The notes under the pieces were generated by a model, which was given only the letters and a program-made list of their open reading frames with translations, had not been told where the DNA came from and did no database searches. From Margaritispora aquatica (lineage: Eukaryota > Ascomycota > Leotiomycetes > Helotiales > Discinellaceae): a DNA stretch of 64,000 nt. Positions within the stretch are counted from its first letter, which is position 1, and each line of letters starts with the position of its first letter. Location of the stretch: assembly GCA_007644065.1 (NCBI GenBank), contig VJWN01000029.1, forward strand, positions 62,001-126,000, given 5' to 3'. The position numbers and the translations under genes are program-made. Positions 21,398 through 32,197 of this stretch are shown here, in pieces.

Positions 21398-22850
21398 TTA
21401 TACACACTGGGAGAACCAGTCGTTGTAGAAAGTGCACACACTTCCAGCGGCACAAACTGTTGAGCCAACGTAATTGAGACCTCCGCACTGTCCGTACTTC
21501 GCAACCACAGACGCGGTTGAGGCAGCGCTCGATGTTGTTGTCGTGGAAGTAGTGCTCTTGATGCTGCTTGACGAGCTTGATGTTTTAGTGCTGGTTGCTA
21601 GGGTTGTGCTAGTTCTCAGCGAGGTGCTGCTCTTCAGCGATGAGGTGCTTGAACTGGTTGCCTTGGTGGTCGAAGCAGATGACGATGATAGTCTAGTTGA
21701 GGACGACGATGAGGAAAGTTTCGTCGTTGATGATAGTTTGCTAGATGTAGATGTTCGTAGACTGCTCGAAGTTACAGAGCTCGTGCCGCCGCTAATGGGA
21801 CGTTGAAAGCAATTGGTTCCGGAGCAGGTGAGATCGAACCAAGCGAGGACGACGGCTGCGTTTGTTTGGATATCGTGAGTTACACCCGCAGCACTCGTGG
21901 CCTGGAAAGTGCTTCCATAGACGTAAGTAGCTAAGATATATGTTAGCCTGAAGGTCTTGGTTCTGAAAACTGTCTGTCACAAATGCTGTGTAGCGTTAAA
22001 TCAAATACTTACTCCATCCTGCGTTGGGAGTGTCAGTTAGAGTGCTAACAGGACTCGAAGGCAGTCCAAGAACTGCCGTCCACTCCTTAATCTCCTCCTG
22101 CAAGTTCTGGGGATAGACAACAGCGTCTGCCGTGCCGTGAAACACCTGCATCTTTGGCCTATAACCAGTATATCCAGGATATGCAGCGTCAACGAGGGCC
22201 TTCCACTCCGCACCAGTCTTGATGTTCGTTCCCAATGCGCAAGTGCCACTCCACACATCCACACCACCGGCCGGATCCGCGAAACAGCCATATGGTACAC
22301 CGGCCCATGCTGAGCCCGCTGCAAAGACATCCGGATATGTTCCCAGAAGTTGGTTTGTCATCATGGCGCCAGAAGATGTTCCCATTGAGAAGACTCGGCT
22401 AGGATCTGCGTTATAGTTGGCGAGAACGTAGTTGACCATTGAAACTATGCCTTGTGAATCGCCGCCACCATTGTGAGTGAGGGTCGCATTCGAAGAAAGA
22501 TCCCAGCATTTGTCGACAGTGTTTGGGGAGTCTGGAAAGATCATAATGTAACCATAGGTATCAGCCAATGTGGCCAGTCTGGACTTGTATTAGATTATTG
22601 AAGTTTCATAAGTGGATTGCGATGTAACTTACTGTGTGCCAGTGAAAGCAGCTTGGGCTGAACCATGGCACCAATGTGGATTCACAAGAATAGGAGGTTT
22701 GGTCTGGAGGACTGTAGGGACATAGAGGTAGAAACCAACATTTGATGGGTTGGAACCGAAGTTGGTGATCTGAATCAGAGAATTTGCGGCTCCATTGACG
22801 ACAGACACCAAAGCCGAGAAGGCCAAGATGGCCACCTGGGAACGATACAT
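21398..22850 (-). CDS. Secreted CE1 esterase (feruloyl/acetylxylan type) with C-terminal CBM1
   Basis: Three exons, 22850-22633, 22578-22013 and 21930-21398; introns GTAAGT..TCCAG and GTAAGT..CTTAG; 438 residues. Signal peptide at 1-20. The catalytic domain has the nucleophile motif GTSSG (Ser141), FHGTAD (Asp224) and GVTHD (His280), an alpha/beta-hydrolase order typical of carbohydrate esterase family 1, poly(3-hydroxybutyrate)-depolymerase-like members. A ~110-residue Ser/Thr linker with many SSS and STS runs follows. The last ~35 residues are a cellulose-binding CBM1 (YGQCGG, then [13 protein letters not shown]). The ORFs in this stretch are fragments of one spliced gene. Role: removing acetyl or feruloyl groups from plant xylan outside the cell; which of the two cannot be told by eye. 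Confidence 0.93.
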
Positions 22851-25050
22851 GACGAAAATGATAGGAAAGACAAGTTGAGAAAAAAACAGCTCCTAAACCC
22901 TTTCTCCAACCACAAATAATGAGGAGGGCATATACAAATAGCAGCGCGCACTCTCAATTTCCACCGTAAGCCACACATGGCGTTTATGTTTTCAGCTTCC
23001 ATACTCAAAGCAGATCTCGCGACTTCATCCTCCGTGAATACCAAACCGAAGACGGGAAAGACAATTGCAATGGCCACAATTATGAAGCGAAGAGGGGTAG
23101 ATGTGGATTTTGAGTGTATAATCATTGATTTGATATTTTCCACAACTTGGATTGGATTAATTTGGCTGAATCAGGCAATTCGGGAGAGGTGCCGCATCTT
23201 GCGATCCATCAGAACTCGTGGCATCTTCATATCTGCCGGCAAACATACGGAGGATAAAGCTCTCCATCGAACTGCACTGGCAGCACTGGTTGAGCAGAAA
23301 GACGACCCTTATAAAGAATAAATAACAACGGAATATTTGCGGTGATTCAATGGGAAATCTTCTTCTCACATATTAGACGACGACAAGCGAGGATTGATAA
23401 AGATCAGAATATCGATGTTGAAGGAAGACCAAGAGACAAAGACAGGCCGACCGAGAGATCACATGATGAACAGGATTAAAGATGATCCGATCCGATACTA
23501 GAAGTGGACGGGAGAGGTGGGGTTAAGGTAGGTCATGTGATGATCAGCTAAGCCGGATTGGGGCTTTGGCAGGACTAAGGGTCCTTACTATCACTGTCGT
23601 TCAACACCACCAACAAACCAACAAACCAACATATCAACACATCAACATACCAACACGCCAACACTTCACCCACTCTACCTTCGCACTTGTACACCACCTC
23701 CCATTATCTTTACAAAACTCCACAATCGTCAACCCGTTAACCCATCAAACTTTTCTAAATGAGGAAGACGGACACTTCCGTTTATCGGAATTGGAAAAAA
23801 AAAAAAGCCCGATAATACCATCAACCCACGGATATACCCCTCTTCGACACCACTCTTCGAATAGAATACGAGACCCATTCGTTGAGCCAAAATTCCATGC
23901 AACAGTTAGCCGGCATTGAATCAACTAGTCTTGCTACCGCCAATGCCTTGAAGAACTTGCAAAAGAGAGGCTTGACAGGTTGGGTCTGCCAGCCTCGTCC
24001 TTCTTGACTCCCCAATATCATTTTTCCAGACGAACACATCTACCGTAACCTCGGCATATCTGTGATTCATAGGATATACATGGAAGACCAATATTTGCAG
24101 AAAACTATGGTGTTGTTGCTGCTTATGGATCTCGATACGAAATATCTGCTTTCGATACCGTTGACCGAGAAATTCAACGCCTGACTGTGACGAGGCAAGA
24201 CAGCCTTGCCACCTTCCATCACCGATCTCATGGGCACTTTGTGTCGGCAGATCTGGTAGACGTCTAGAATAGCACTCTGACCTGGCAGAGAGTTATTCCT
24301 CGAGTGTATCCTCAATTGTGGAGGAATTTGATGCACCAATCATGCACCTCCAACCTAACGGGAAGTACTAACAAAGTCAGCATCAATCACACAGTTGATA
24401 TCATCCCAGAAATCATACCGTAGTCTCGCAGACCATCTTCTCATTTCTACATGGGTCTATTCTCCGACTAAGGTCCTCTTCCTCTAGCCACATACGTCAA
24501 GGGGACGCTGAAACTAACATGACGTCCCAAAGCATTTGCTAGAACGGTTCTGACGAAAACTGGACTGGAACGATATAGCCTGGAATCCCAATTTCAAGCT
24601 GTTTGTGTGAAAATCCTCTGCTGTTTCTGCCTTCGGAATATCTTCTGACTGACATTTCCATACCCTGATCGCCTTGTGGCTCTGGTTCTCCTGTTCTGGA
24701 CTTCTCCTATGGTTGGCTTCTCTGCTTCTCGGCTTGAGATATCTCCTATGTCTTCTGGATTGTATGCTTGCACAAGGGTGCGACTTCATGTGGCCTTGTG
24801 TGGTTTTCATATCATTTCTGTCATTTAAATCTTATCTGTGTGTCCATTCTCATGTCTGCTCTTTCTTCGACTATGAGAGACCAATCAAGCCTAGATGGAC
24901 TTGAAAAACGTATGGGATACCTGTCCATGCCGGCTGGCTGCGGCGAGCAAGCGGGAAAAAAAAAAAAGAAAATCTGACTCAATGGCAAAGAAAGAAACAT
25001 TGAGTACTCGACCATCCTGCAGGGTACCACACGAGGACAGCCCAATACTG
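22851..25050. other. Intergenic, nothing recognised
   Basis: About 2.2 kb. Several ORFs of 70-117 codons are of low complexity or overlap without splice support. Near 24950-24970 there is an A-run. Confidence 0.45.
23604..23665. repeat. Degenerate CCAACA-type tandem repeat
   Basis: A run of imperfect 8-9 bp units such as CAACAAAC, CAACATAT, CAACACAT and CAACACGC, about seven units. Probably a decaying microsatellite. Confidence 0.7.
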
Positions 25051-25887
25051 TTACAGTAGGGGATTCTCGGATGTCTCCGAGGCAGAGCTGGATCCATATC
25101 GCTGGTAAAGTCCCTCTTCAAGATCAATATCTGAATTGTCCTCGGTGTTTGTGGTATTTCTAGTAATGATTCCCATATGGCCAAAATGTGCAAAGTCTTC
25201 AGGATTCCCAGAGCGAAAATCACAACCAGCTTGTCCTCTGGAAGAAGCATCTGATCGGGTCGAGTTTGGATCCACTGTACCTGCTTCCGAGGGATTTATT
25301 TGACAACCCTGGCCTGCTCGTACAAGTCCACTGATCGTTCGTGCGGGTTCCGACTGAAATCTTGCCCTCACCCAAGGAATCACAGATACGGACAGGAGAA
25401 GGGACATTGCAACTGTAACTGGAATCCATGGCGGCACCTCATCCAGTGATGGTCGGGGAGACCAGAAGGTAAAGAAACCTGTGGCAAAGTATATTCCGAT
25501 AACTATCGGAGCATTTCTGAATCTCATCAATTGAAGTTCGATTTGAATTTGCTGTTTGCAGCTACCTACTTAACGATGTTCTTTCGGTTGAGTACTCCAA
25601 AACAGATAGTGGACAGAAACCAGATCCCCAGATCGCTTGCCACTGTCAGCTCGGCAAGCGTTGAACGGGAGAGTGACTTACAACTTCAGATAGTTCCCCA
25701 GTTCAAGTGCTGGGGAACAGATGATCGGTGCGAGTGCAGATGATCCGATCATCAAGCCACAAGCCATTGCCTCGAACTTACTCATGTGGTTCTGTACGAG
25801 CTTCAATGTATTGCAAAGAACAGTCATACTACCAAATCTATCGGTGTACCCAACACGAAGAGTACTTGGAATTTGGGTGGTTGCCAT
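25051..25887 (-). CDS. Putative small membrane protein
   Basis: Tentative two-exon model, 25887-25682 and 25561-25051 (donor GTAAGT, acceptor GGTAG), 238 residues. Exon 1 has one hydrophobic stretch (MACGLMIGSSALAPIICSPAL). Exon 2 begins with two more spans, IVIGIYFATGFFTFW and WIPVTVAMSLLLSVSVIPW. A hydrophilic Ser/Asp/Glu-rich tail follows, ending SETSENPLL. No family recognised. The model rests on hydrophobic pattern, codon-like composition and a frame-preserving intron; the acceptor is not unique and a further small exon could lie between. Confidence 0.42.
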
Positions 25888-27306
25888 TCTGAAGAATTGA
25901 GGATGGTGTTCTGGAAGATTTGAGAACGATATTTTATCAACAAGCTGTTTCTTGCTTCTTGCTAAAGCCTTGGATAAGTTGACGATGAAGTGGTTAGTGT
26001 TGGAGTTGTGGGAGTTGGAAGTCCTGAGATGACGTTAAACAAGCTGATGTGCTCAAAGCTTGAGCAAAATATATCTTGGGTTTGGCCAAATGGTGCTAGT
26101 ACATTTTGAAGCGCGAGGTTTTGGAAGCTCAATGTATCTGAATTGGCATTGCCATTCATCGTTGGGACTTGTTCAATGCCTTGGCTTAGATCAGGCCGGT
26201 GTCTGCATAAGGCATTCTCTTCGGCTTGACAGGAGTTCCTCGAATGAACGTTTGCAACAGCCTGACATACCGCAAGTTGTCAACACACCGGTCAAGGTCC
26301 CACATAATAAATAAACATGATGCCCTTACCATAGGCTTGATCAGACTTCCCTGTGCCTATCAAAAGCGGGTTGGATGCTAGCGATAGCGAGTTGCTGTGA
26401 TCATATCCATCCCCCTTGGAACTTGGTGGTGGTTCATGTCTAGTCAGCCTCACCTGCTGCCTGTTCCATTGACCAATCCAAAATCCCCTTGTCGGTGAGA
26501 GTTTCTCTTATTTCTACCCAACCTGTATCACCCGGGCGTCCCCTACAGCCTCGTTCACTTGGATCATTCCTTCAATTCTTGCGGTTGCGGCCCAACAATC
26601 AACTCTGCCTTGGGCATCGCGTTTCGAAGAGAGAGCTCGTATCTGCATAGATCCAAAAGCCTTGGTCAACTACTGCCAAACCTCTTCAGAAGCCAATTTC
26701 TGCTGCCAAAGACAAGGTCTTGGCCAGTCCTACGCCCGATCAAGTCGTGATGGTTGCTTGCACAAGGCTGTCGATGGCTGTCGATTGCCCATTTTCGCTC
26801 AGTGTGGAGACATCACGACTTACGACTTCCTATCAAAATGGCTCTTAAAGTCATTCACATAGTAGGATATTAACAGAAGTTTGCACGCGTATTGTTTCGA
26901 GCGCTCAAGTGCAAGGTCGCTCAGTTCTGCTCAATCAGACTTAAAATCACAATGAAAAGCATTTTCCATATTGAAGTTCTACAACCAACCCGACCGATTA
27001 GGTATTACTACCATTTCGATCACTCATCTCAAAGCACGGATCAAACCGTTGATCTGATTTCCAGAAAATGCACGTCTCGGACTATCGCGACCTGCTGGGA
27101 AATTCTCATAGCAGTGCCCTGCTCGACTCTATGTCGCGCCTTCATTATCCGCGCTGAGGAGAGGGCAAATAATGTCCGTTGAACTCCCTTGACTATTTTC
27201 TGACCTGCTGTGACTGATCTGGCAATAGGGCATCGGTCCTACTTTCCATCTACAAGCAGCAGACGAAGGGCATTTCTTGTGGATTTCAGATCCACCGCCA
27301 GCTCTT
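25888..27306. other. Intergenic, divergent
   Basis: About 1.4 kb between two putative membrane-protein genes pointing away from each other. Short ORFs only, none with a recognisable feature. Confidence 0.45.
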
Positions 27307-27609
27307 ATGCTTGGCGCTTGTCTTGCTCTTGGATGTGCTGTTTCTTCTTTCGTATATCGTCGCCATGAAATCGACAGATTTCAAACGCCAATTTTCATTC
27401 TCGTCTTGGCCACCGCTTTGCTCTCTGGCATAAAACTCGGTCTGGGCGCAAATTTCATTATGCTGGGCTTGATTCCTGCTGCTATGTGTGGTGCCATGGT
27501 TTTGAGCGTGCTGGTTCATGCATTTGGGATGAGGTGTTGTAAGCGACCTAAATCAGTAGTCCTTCATTATAGGCAGGGCGAGAAAGGAGAGCTTCTAGGT
27601 CAAGTTTAG
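27307..27609 (+). CDS. Putative small three-span membrane protein
   Basis: 100 residues from the ATG at 27307; the frame is open a little further upstream, so an earlier exon is possible. Three hydrophobic segments: MLGACLALGCAVSSFVY, FILVLATALLSGIKLG and IPAAMCGAMVLSVLVHAF. A basic/Cys cytosolic tail (MRCCKRPKS) follows. No family recognised. Support is limited to length, continuous hydrophobic pattern and an ATG; expression data would be needed to accept it. Confidence 0.4.
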   Translation: MLGACLALGCAVSSFVYRRHEIDRFQTPIFILVLATALLSGIKLGLGANFIMLGLIPAAMCGAMVLSVLVHAFGMRCCKRPKSVVLHYRQGEKGELLGQV

Positions 27610-29212
27610 GCCACTAAGATTTTTTGGAGCACGACATCTTCTTACCTGGACTCCATTCCACTACGTTGCTTTCATGTTTCCACGAATCAAGGACTCGGTC
27701 ACATTCATAGCGAGCACACAGCAATCATCGCGCCGTCGCAAACTACATACAATAGGCATTATGATCACATACTGAAAACGGGTAATCTCTCTTCTCGCGC
27801 ACTTAAGGGCAGGAGAGGCACCCAATACGTTAGCAGCAACGCGCTTAGCACATTACCGACCTTATCGCATCGACTGGAATCACCTCATTCATTAGCATCA
27901 TACGCTCATTTACGACTAGAATACCATTTGGCCACTATGGGAGAGTGTGAAAATCGAAGTTAGGAAATTATTCGCAAGAGCGAAGCGCGCTGCTTGTATA
28001 TCCATGCTCACATACCTACTTGTTTCTTTAGTAACCGCAAAACCTCCCGTCGCTGGCTCTTAAATCGAGAAGCTTGGATGGCTGAGATTGGAGGTTTGCG
28101 CTATTTAGAGGACTGGAGGTGGGTTATGGGACAAACGTTACTGCTTGGATCTGGGAACCGTTGAGCGCAACAAGTGATCACGAGGACTAAATTGAAGTAG
28201 TGTAATTTTTTTTTCAGGATTCTGGGTTGGCCTTTTAGAATATGGAGTTTGGATTTGACTGGGACCCTTCTTATCTTTCTCTTGGTGCTGTTTGGATTTA
28301 GGACTTGGAAGTGGGATTCTGACGTTGGCACAGAGCTTCAATGCTGGTAAGGGGAACGAACATATAGCAAAACGGTCTATATCCAAAGTTAGTTTGATAT
28401 GAATTTGTGATATTGATGGGATAGGGATATCTTCGGATTTGTGGGCGGTTTCCAACATTCTTACTTACCTGGACACTAGAACATAAATACCTGGATGTTT
28501 TAAAAACCCATCGCGCAGCATACAACCTTGTAACGAACAATACCATAGCTTTTCTATAAATTTTGTTTGTGGTTCTCGCTACTACAGATATGCATGTGGG
28601 TTCTGAGGTACCCTTGAGTTTGGAGTTCTGAGCGGATTGCATTGGTTTTCGCTTTTAATGGGGTTTTGTTTATTGACTGTTTATAGGTTATTTGTGGTTT
28701 ACAACGTGGAGAGATTGCTTTGACGGTTTTCAAGCTAATTGTCTATCTTTCGCTGTTCTTCACCATTGTTCACCTAATTTTCACCTATTGTCTTGAATGG
28801 ATCGCTTGCTTTGAGGTTTTTCCAAGCAGTTCACGTCCTGTCCAGCTCTTGTTCACCTAATGTTCACCCACTGTTCACTTACTGTCTTAACAATGAATTG
28901 TTTTCATATTCAATTTGTATTAAGCGTCCAGTGAATCAGCAAAAGACAATAGCTTACGAGTGAATACTATTTTGGAAGTCTGTTGTTTACCCAAAAATGA
29001 ATTTCGTTTGAAAAGATATATATATAGCACTTAGCTTTCCTACAGTCAGCAAACATTTCAACATCGGAATATCATTTGCAACAGAAACTGGTTTTCTGCA
29101 ATCTACACTGAACATCAACATCAGCACATATTTCAAAGCCATTGAGTCAGATTCCACCTCTAACTCCAGGTCTGAAATAACAGAGTCTCTAATACATTTC
29201 GCGGTCACGAAA
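27610..29212. other. Intergenic upstream of the HAD hydrolase gene
   Basis: About 1.6 kb, no gene recognised. It includes the TTCAC-repeat block described separately. Confidence 0.5.
28757..28887. repeat. Clustered TTCACC motifs with ~11-bp spacing
   Basis: Two short arrays of TGTTCACCTAA-like units, three units each, both ending in ..TGTC, about 330-450 bp upstream of the HAD hydrolase start. The unit spacing is close to one helical turn, which would suit a repeated protein-binding site. Confidence 0.6.
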
Positions 29213-30367
29213 ATGTTACCTTCCAACAGAAATCCACAACTCTCCTACGAGGGTAGTGGCACCATCGCCTTCGCCTTCGATATCGATGGTGTCCTAGTCC
29301 GCAGCAAGGATCCCATTGCCGGTGCCTCGCAAACCATCGCCTCTCTCCAATCCTCCGGCCTCCCATTCATGTTCCTCACTAATGGCGGCGGCAAAACCGA
29401 GATCGATCACGTTGCACTCCTAACGTCCCGCCTCAAGCTCGAAGCCCCTCTCTCCGCAGAGCAATTCGTGCAATCCCACACACCGTTTCGGGATCTCGTG
29501 CCCGAATTCGGCCACAAAACCATCTTGGTATTGGGAGGTGTGGGAAATGCTGTTAGGGATCTCGCGCACCATTATGGCTTCAGCAAAGTCGTCACCGCTT
29601 CGGATTGCGTCAAAGTAGAAGGCACACACATCTACCCCTTCCTGGAGATGACGGCCTCGCAGCACTTGGCTCAAGGCCGAGAGGGCAACCACACCCGCGA
29701 CGCAGTCGATACCACTGCCGACGGGAAGCTCAAGATCGCCGCCATCGTGGTCCTCTCGTCCCCTCGGGACCTAGGGCTCGAGCTAACGCTGATCTTGGAT
29801 CTACTGCTTTCGGAGCAAGGGGTGCTCGGTACGATGTCGAAGGATAATGGGAAGGCGTGTCTGAAGAACCGAGGATATCTCCAAGATGGGCAGCCGAAGG
29901 TGTATTTCTGCAATCCGGATCTCGTGTGGCCCACCAGCTATCCGCAGCCGCGCATCGCGCAAGGCATGTTCAAGGCGTATCTCGAGGGCGGGTGGAAGGC
30001 GCTTACTGGCGGAGCGGAGCTAGTGTCGCAGTTGGTGGTGTGCGGCAAGCCGACGGAGCGCACGTACGCGTATGCGGAGAAGACGCTGTTGGCGTGGCAT
30101 GCGAAGCGCAATGGGAGCGAGGGCGCGAAGAAGATCAAGACGGTGTATATGGTTGGCGATAATCCCGAGTCGGATATCCGGGGCGCGAATTCGTTCGTTA
30201 GTCCTACTGGGATCCGGTGGAAGAGCATCTTGGTCTGTACGGGGATCCATGCTGCCGGGACGGTGCCTGCGTATGTGCCGGATGCGGTGGTTAGGGATGT
30301 GAAGGAGGCGGTGGAGTGGGCTTTGCGCGATGCGGAGAATGAGGAGAAATATGCTATTTCTGAGTGA
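29213..30367 (+). CDS. HAD-superfamily hydrolase, subfamily IIA (CECR5/YKR070W type)
   Basis: 384 residues, one exon. The phosphatase nucleophile loop is FDIDGVLV (Asp23, with Asp25 as acid/base). FLTNGGGKTE follows as motif II of the class-IIA NagD-like branch. Later come CGKPTERTY, with the motif III lysine, and VGDNPESDIRGA (315-326), the metal-binding motif IV. Spacing and C-terminal GIHAAGTVP-type segment match the eukaryotic CECR5 group (yeast YKR070W), often mitochondrial; the N-terminus here is short and only weakly presequence-like. Likely activity is phosphomonoester hydrolysis with an unknown natural substrate. The gene is clearly GC-richer than its AT-rich flanks. Confidence 0.92.
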   Translation: MLPSNRNPQLSYEGSGTIAFAFDIDGVLVRSKDPIAGASQTIASLQSSGLPFMFLTNGGGKTEIDHVALLTSRLKLEAPLSAEQFVQSHTPFRDLVPEFGHKTILVLGGVGNAVRDLAHHYGFSKVVTASDCVKVEGTHIYPFLEMTASQHLAQGREGNHTRDAVDTTADGKLKIAAIVVLSSPRDLGLELTLILDLLLSEQGVLGTMSKDNGKACLKNRGYLQDGQPKVYFCNPDLVWPTSYPQPRIAQGMFKAYLEGGWKALTGGAELVSQLVVCGKPTERTYAYAEKTLLAWHAKRNGSEGAKKIKTVYMVGDNPESDIRGANSFVSPTGIRWKSILVCTGIHAAGTVPAYVPDAVVRDVKEAVEWALRDAENEEKYAISE

Positions 30368-30736
30368 TGGATTGATTCTTGATTGCTAGGTTTTGGCACA
30401 TAGATTATCTCATTTGGTGGTGGTGGAGGAGTAAAATGGTACTTAGATTCGCATTGGCGTTGGCGTTCCTGGGATCATCAACTAAGCTTGACTTGGAGTT
30501 ATTCCTACATTGGGAGATAGAGAAGGTAATATGATTAATCTTAGACTTTCTTTACATTTCGCGACTGAGCTTTATGGAAAATATGGCAAGTGATTTTGTT
30601 GCTTCGTAAATGAGGTTTCGTCAAATCAACCCCTTTTATTTTAAACGAGAATTCGAAAACGGGACTATTCTCCAGGAAATGTGACATTGTGTGATAAATA
30701 TCCTGAGCTGGGAAATACGACGCAACTTCTAGAGTA
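30368..30736. other. Intergenic up to the left inverted repeat
   Basis: About 370 bp of 3' flank of the HAD gene ending at the TA dinucleotide (30735-30736) that abuts the terminal inverted repeat. No feature otherwise. Confidence 0.5.
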
Positions 30737-30775
30737 ACGTCCATCCATGCGTAACGAGAAACCACCCGTGCCGAG
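30737..30775 (+). repeat. Left terminal inverted repeat
   Basis: About 39 bp, inverted copy at 35215-35253; 33 bp perfect from the outer edge. Followed by a T-run and an AT-rich arm. Confidence 0.85.
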
Positions 30776-31821
30776 AATTTTTTTTAGGTACTTCACCTTC
30801 AAACTTAAAAAAAATTGAACTTATATAGGCGACCCCTATTTTTTTTATATTAGCTATATTCTATAGTCAATTTTAAACATATTAAGACTCTTTACTAAAA
30901 GAAAAAATTTGTATATGCTTTTCTTAGCTTGATTTATAGCATGCCTTCGCTTGAAGTTTATAACACAGTTCCTTTCCTAAACCTCTACCCTATCAATTCT
31001 CTTACTTCTACTTTCTATGTAGATGTTACCTGAGTTATATATCTCTGGTTCTATGGCTAAAAGCATTTTCAAGCCTTGTGGCGGCTATACTATGTAGATG
31101 TATCTAAACTCGTTACGTAGATTAGTACTTTTACTAAGGTAGCGAACCATTTTTAGAATAGCGTGCTGAAAGTTACATAAGGTTATCTGAATATCTAGGT
31201 AATTTCGAAATTGGAAAACTGACACGTAACTCTAATTTACAGCCCTAATTTTTAGGCAACTTTCAGTGGAGCCTTTTCTGGCGGACTTTCGATTTAAAAG
31301 GGTACACACTTCAGGCTGACAAGCCTGTTATCACATTCTCTTCTGCCCTTCACAAGAAGCTCGACGGATTACTCATGATTGTTCCAGCAGACGGCCAATA
31401 TCCCCGTGTCTGGTCACAGCCGTGCTGAAATGCCTTAGCACAAGATATTCGGGGTCATTACTGCTTTCCAAGACATCTTCTAGTAATGATTGTTTAACAG
31501 AAATTCCATTCTGATCGGCTTAAATGCAATTTAGAATTCTTGCGTATCTCATAAAGACAAAAGGGATAATTTAACTTCGAAAGGTCGGCGATGGGGCGAC
31601 AGCCGGTCAGGTGCTGCAAACGTGAAAATCACTGCGGGCGAGCCAGATACAAGCGTTACCTCGCTAAATTGAACTTTGCAAACCTAGTACATTCCGCTTC
31701 AAATGACTTTCGAAGTCATTGGTCAAGACAATGTTGGGGGTCGCAAAGGATGCACCGAATGATTGAATTGGCACAGGTCATGACTCCATAAGGGAATTAT
31801 CTTGTGATATCTGAAAATTTT

Positions 31822-32124
31822 CAACATCTGTGCCCTAAGACATAGCCGACGCAGCAGGTCGTCAAGGGAAAGAGGAACAGGCACTTGCATAGCGGGACCC
31901 GGCACGGCCCGGCCCCGCTATACAAGTCCAATGTGTTTGTTCCCACTGTGACAACATCGCCTGTATTGTGGATCTTATCGAGCTTGGGGTTAAAGAGTCC
32001 GACGTCTGCCGGACGCCACTTTAGGTCTGTATAGTCGAAGTCGTTGTTTTTTTCGTACACCACACCTGTTGCCGTCCTCTTCACAGTCAGAATTGTTGAC
32101 TGATTGCCTGAGCGATCAAACTCA
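31822..32124 (-). pseudogene. Broken ORF inside the TIR unit
   Basis: Open on the minus strand from about 32124 to 31822. The upstream part reads protein-like (WRPADVGLFNPKLD, GDVVTVGTNT) with no ATG in a good position. The downstream part runs into the 45-bp GC-rich palindrome, after which it loses protein character. No family recognised. It lies just 3' of the HET gene on the same strand. Confidence 0.3.
31883..31927. repeat. 45-bp near-perfect GC-rich palindrome
   Basis: The arms ACTTGCATAGCGGGACC and (reverse-complemented) ACTTGTATAGCGGGGCC match at 15 of 17 positions around a CGG-rich centre. It can form a strong hairpin and interrupts a protein-like reading frame, as a tiny inserted inverted-repeat element would. 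Confidence 0.8.
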
Positions 32125-32197
32125 TCAACTTATCGCGTATCTGTGGTGGTATGACTGATTGAGAATCTTTCCGGCTGCCGTTCCCAGTCCCGGGTAT

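Noticed and set aside
22977..23321. 114-codon plus-strand ORF beside the esterase promoter
   Set aside because: No recognisable feature and overlaps the esterase 5' region; probably chance.
24514..24977. Leu/Cys/Trp-rich hydrophobic ORFs on the plus strand
   Set aside because: T-rich DNA gives spurious hydrophobic translations; no family pattern.
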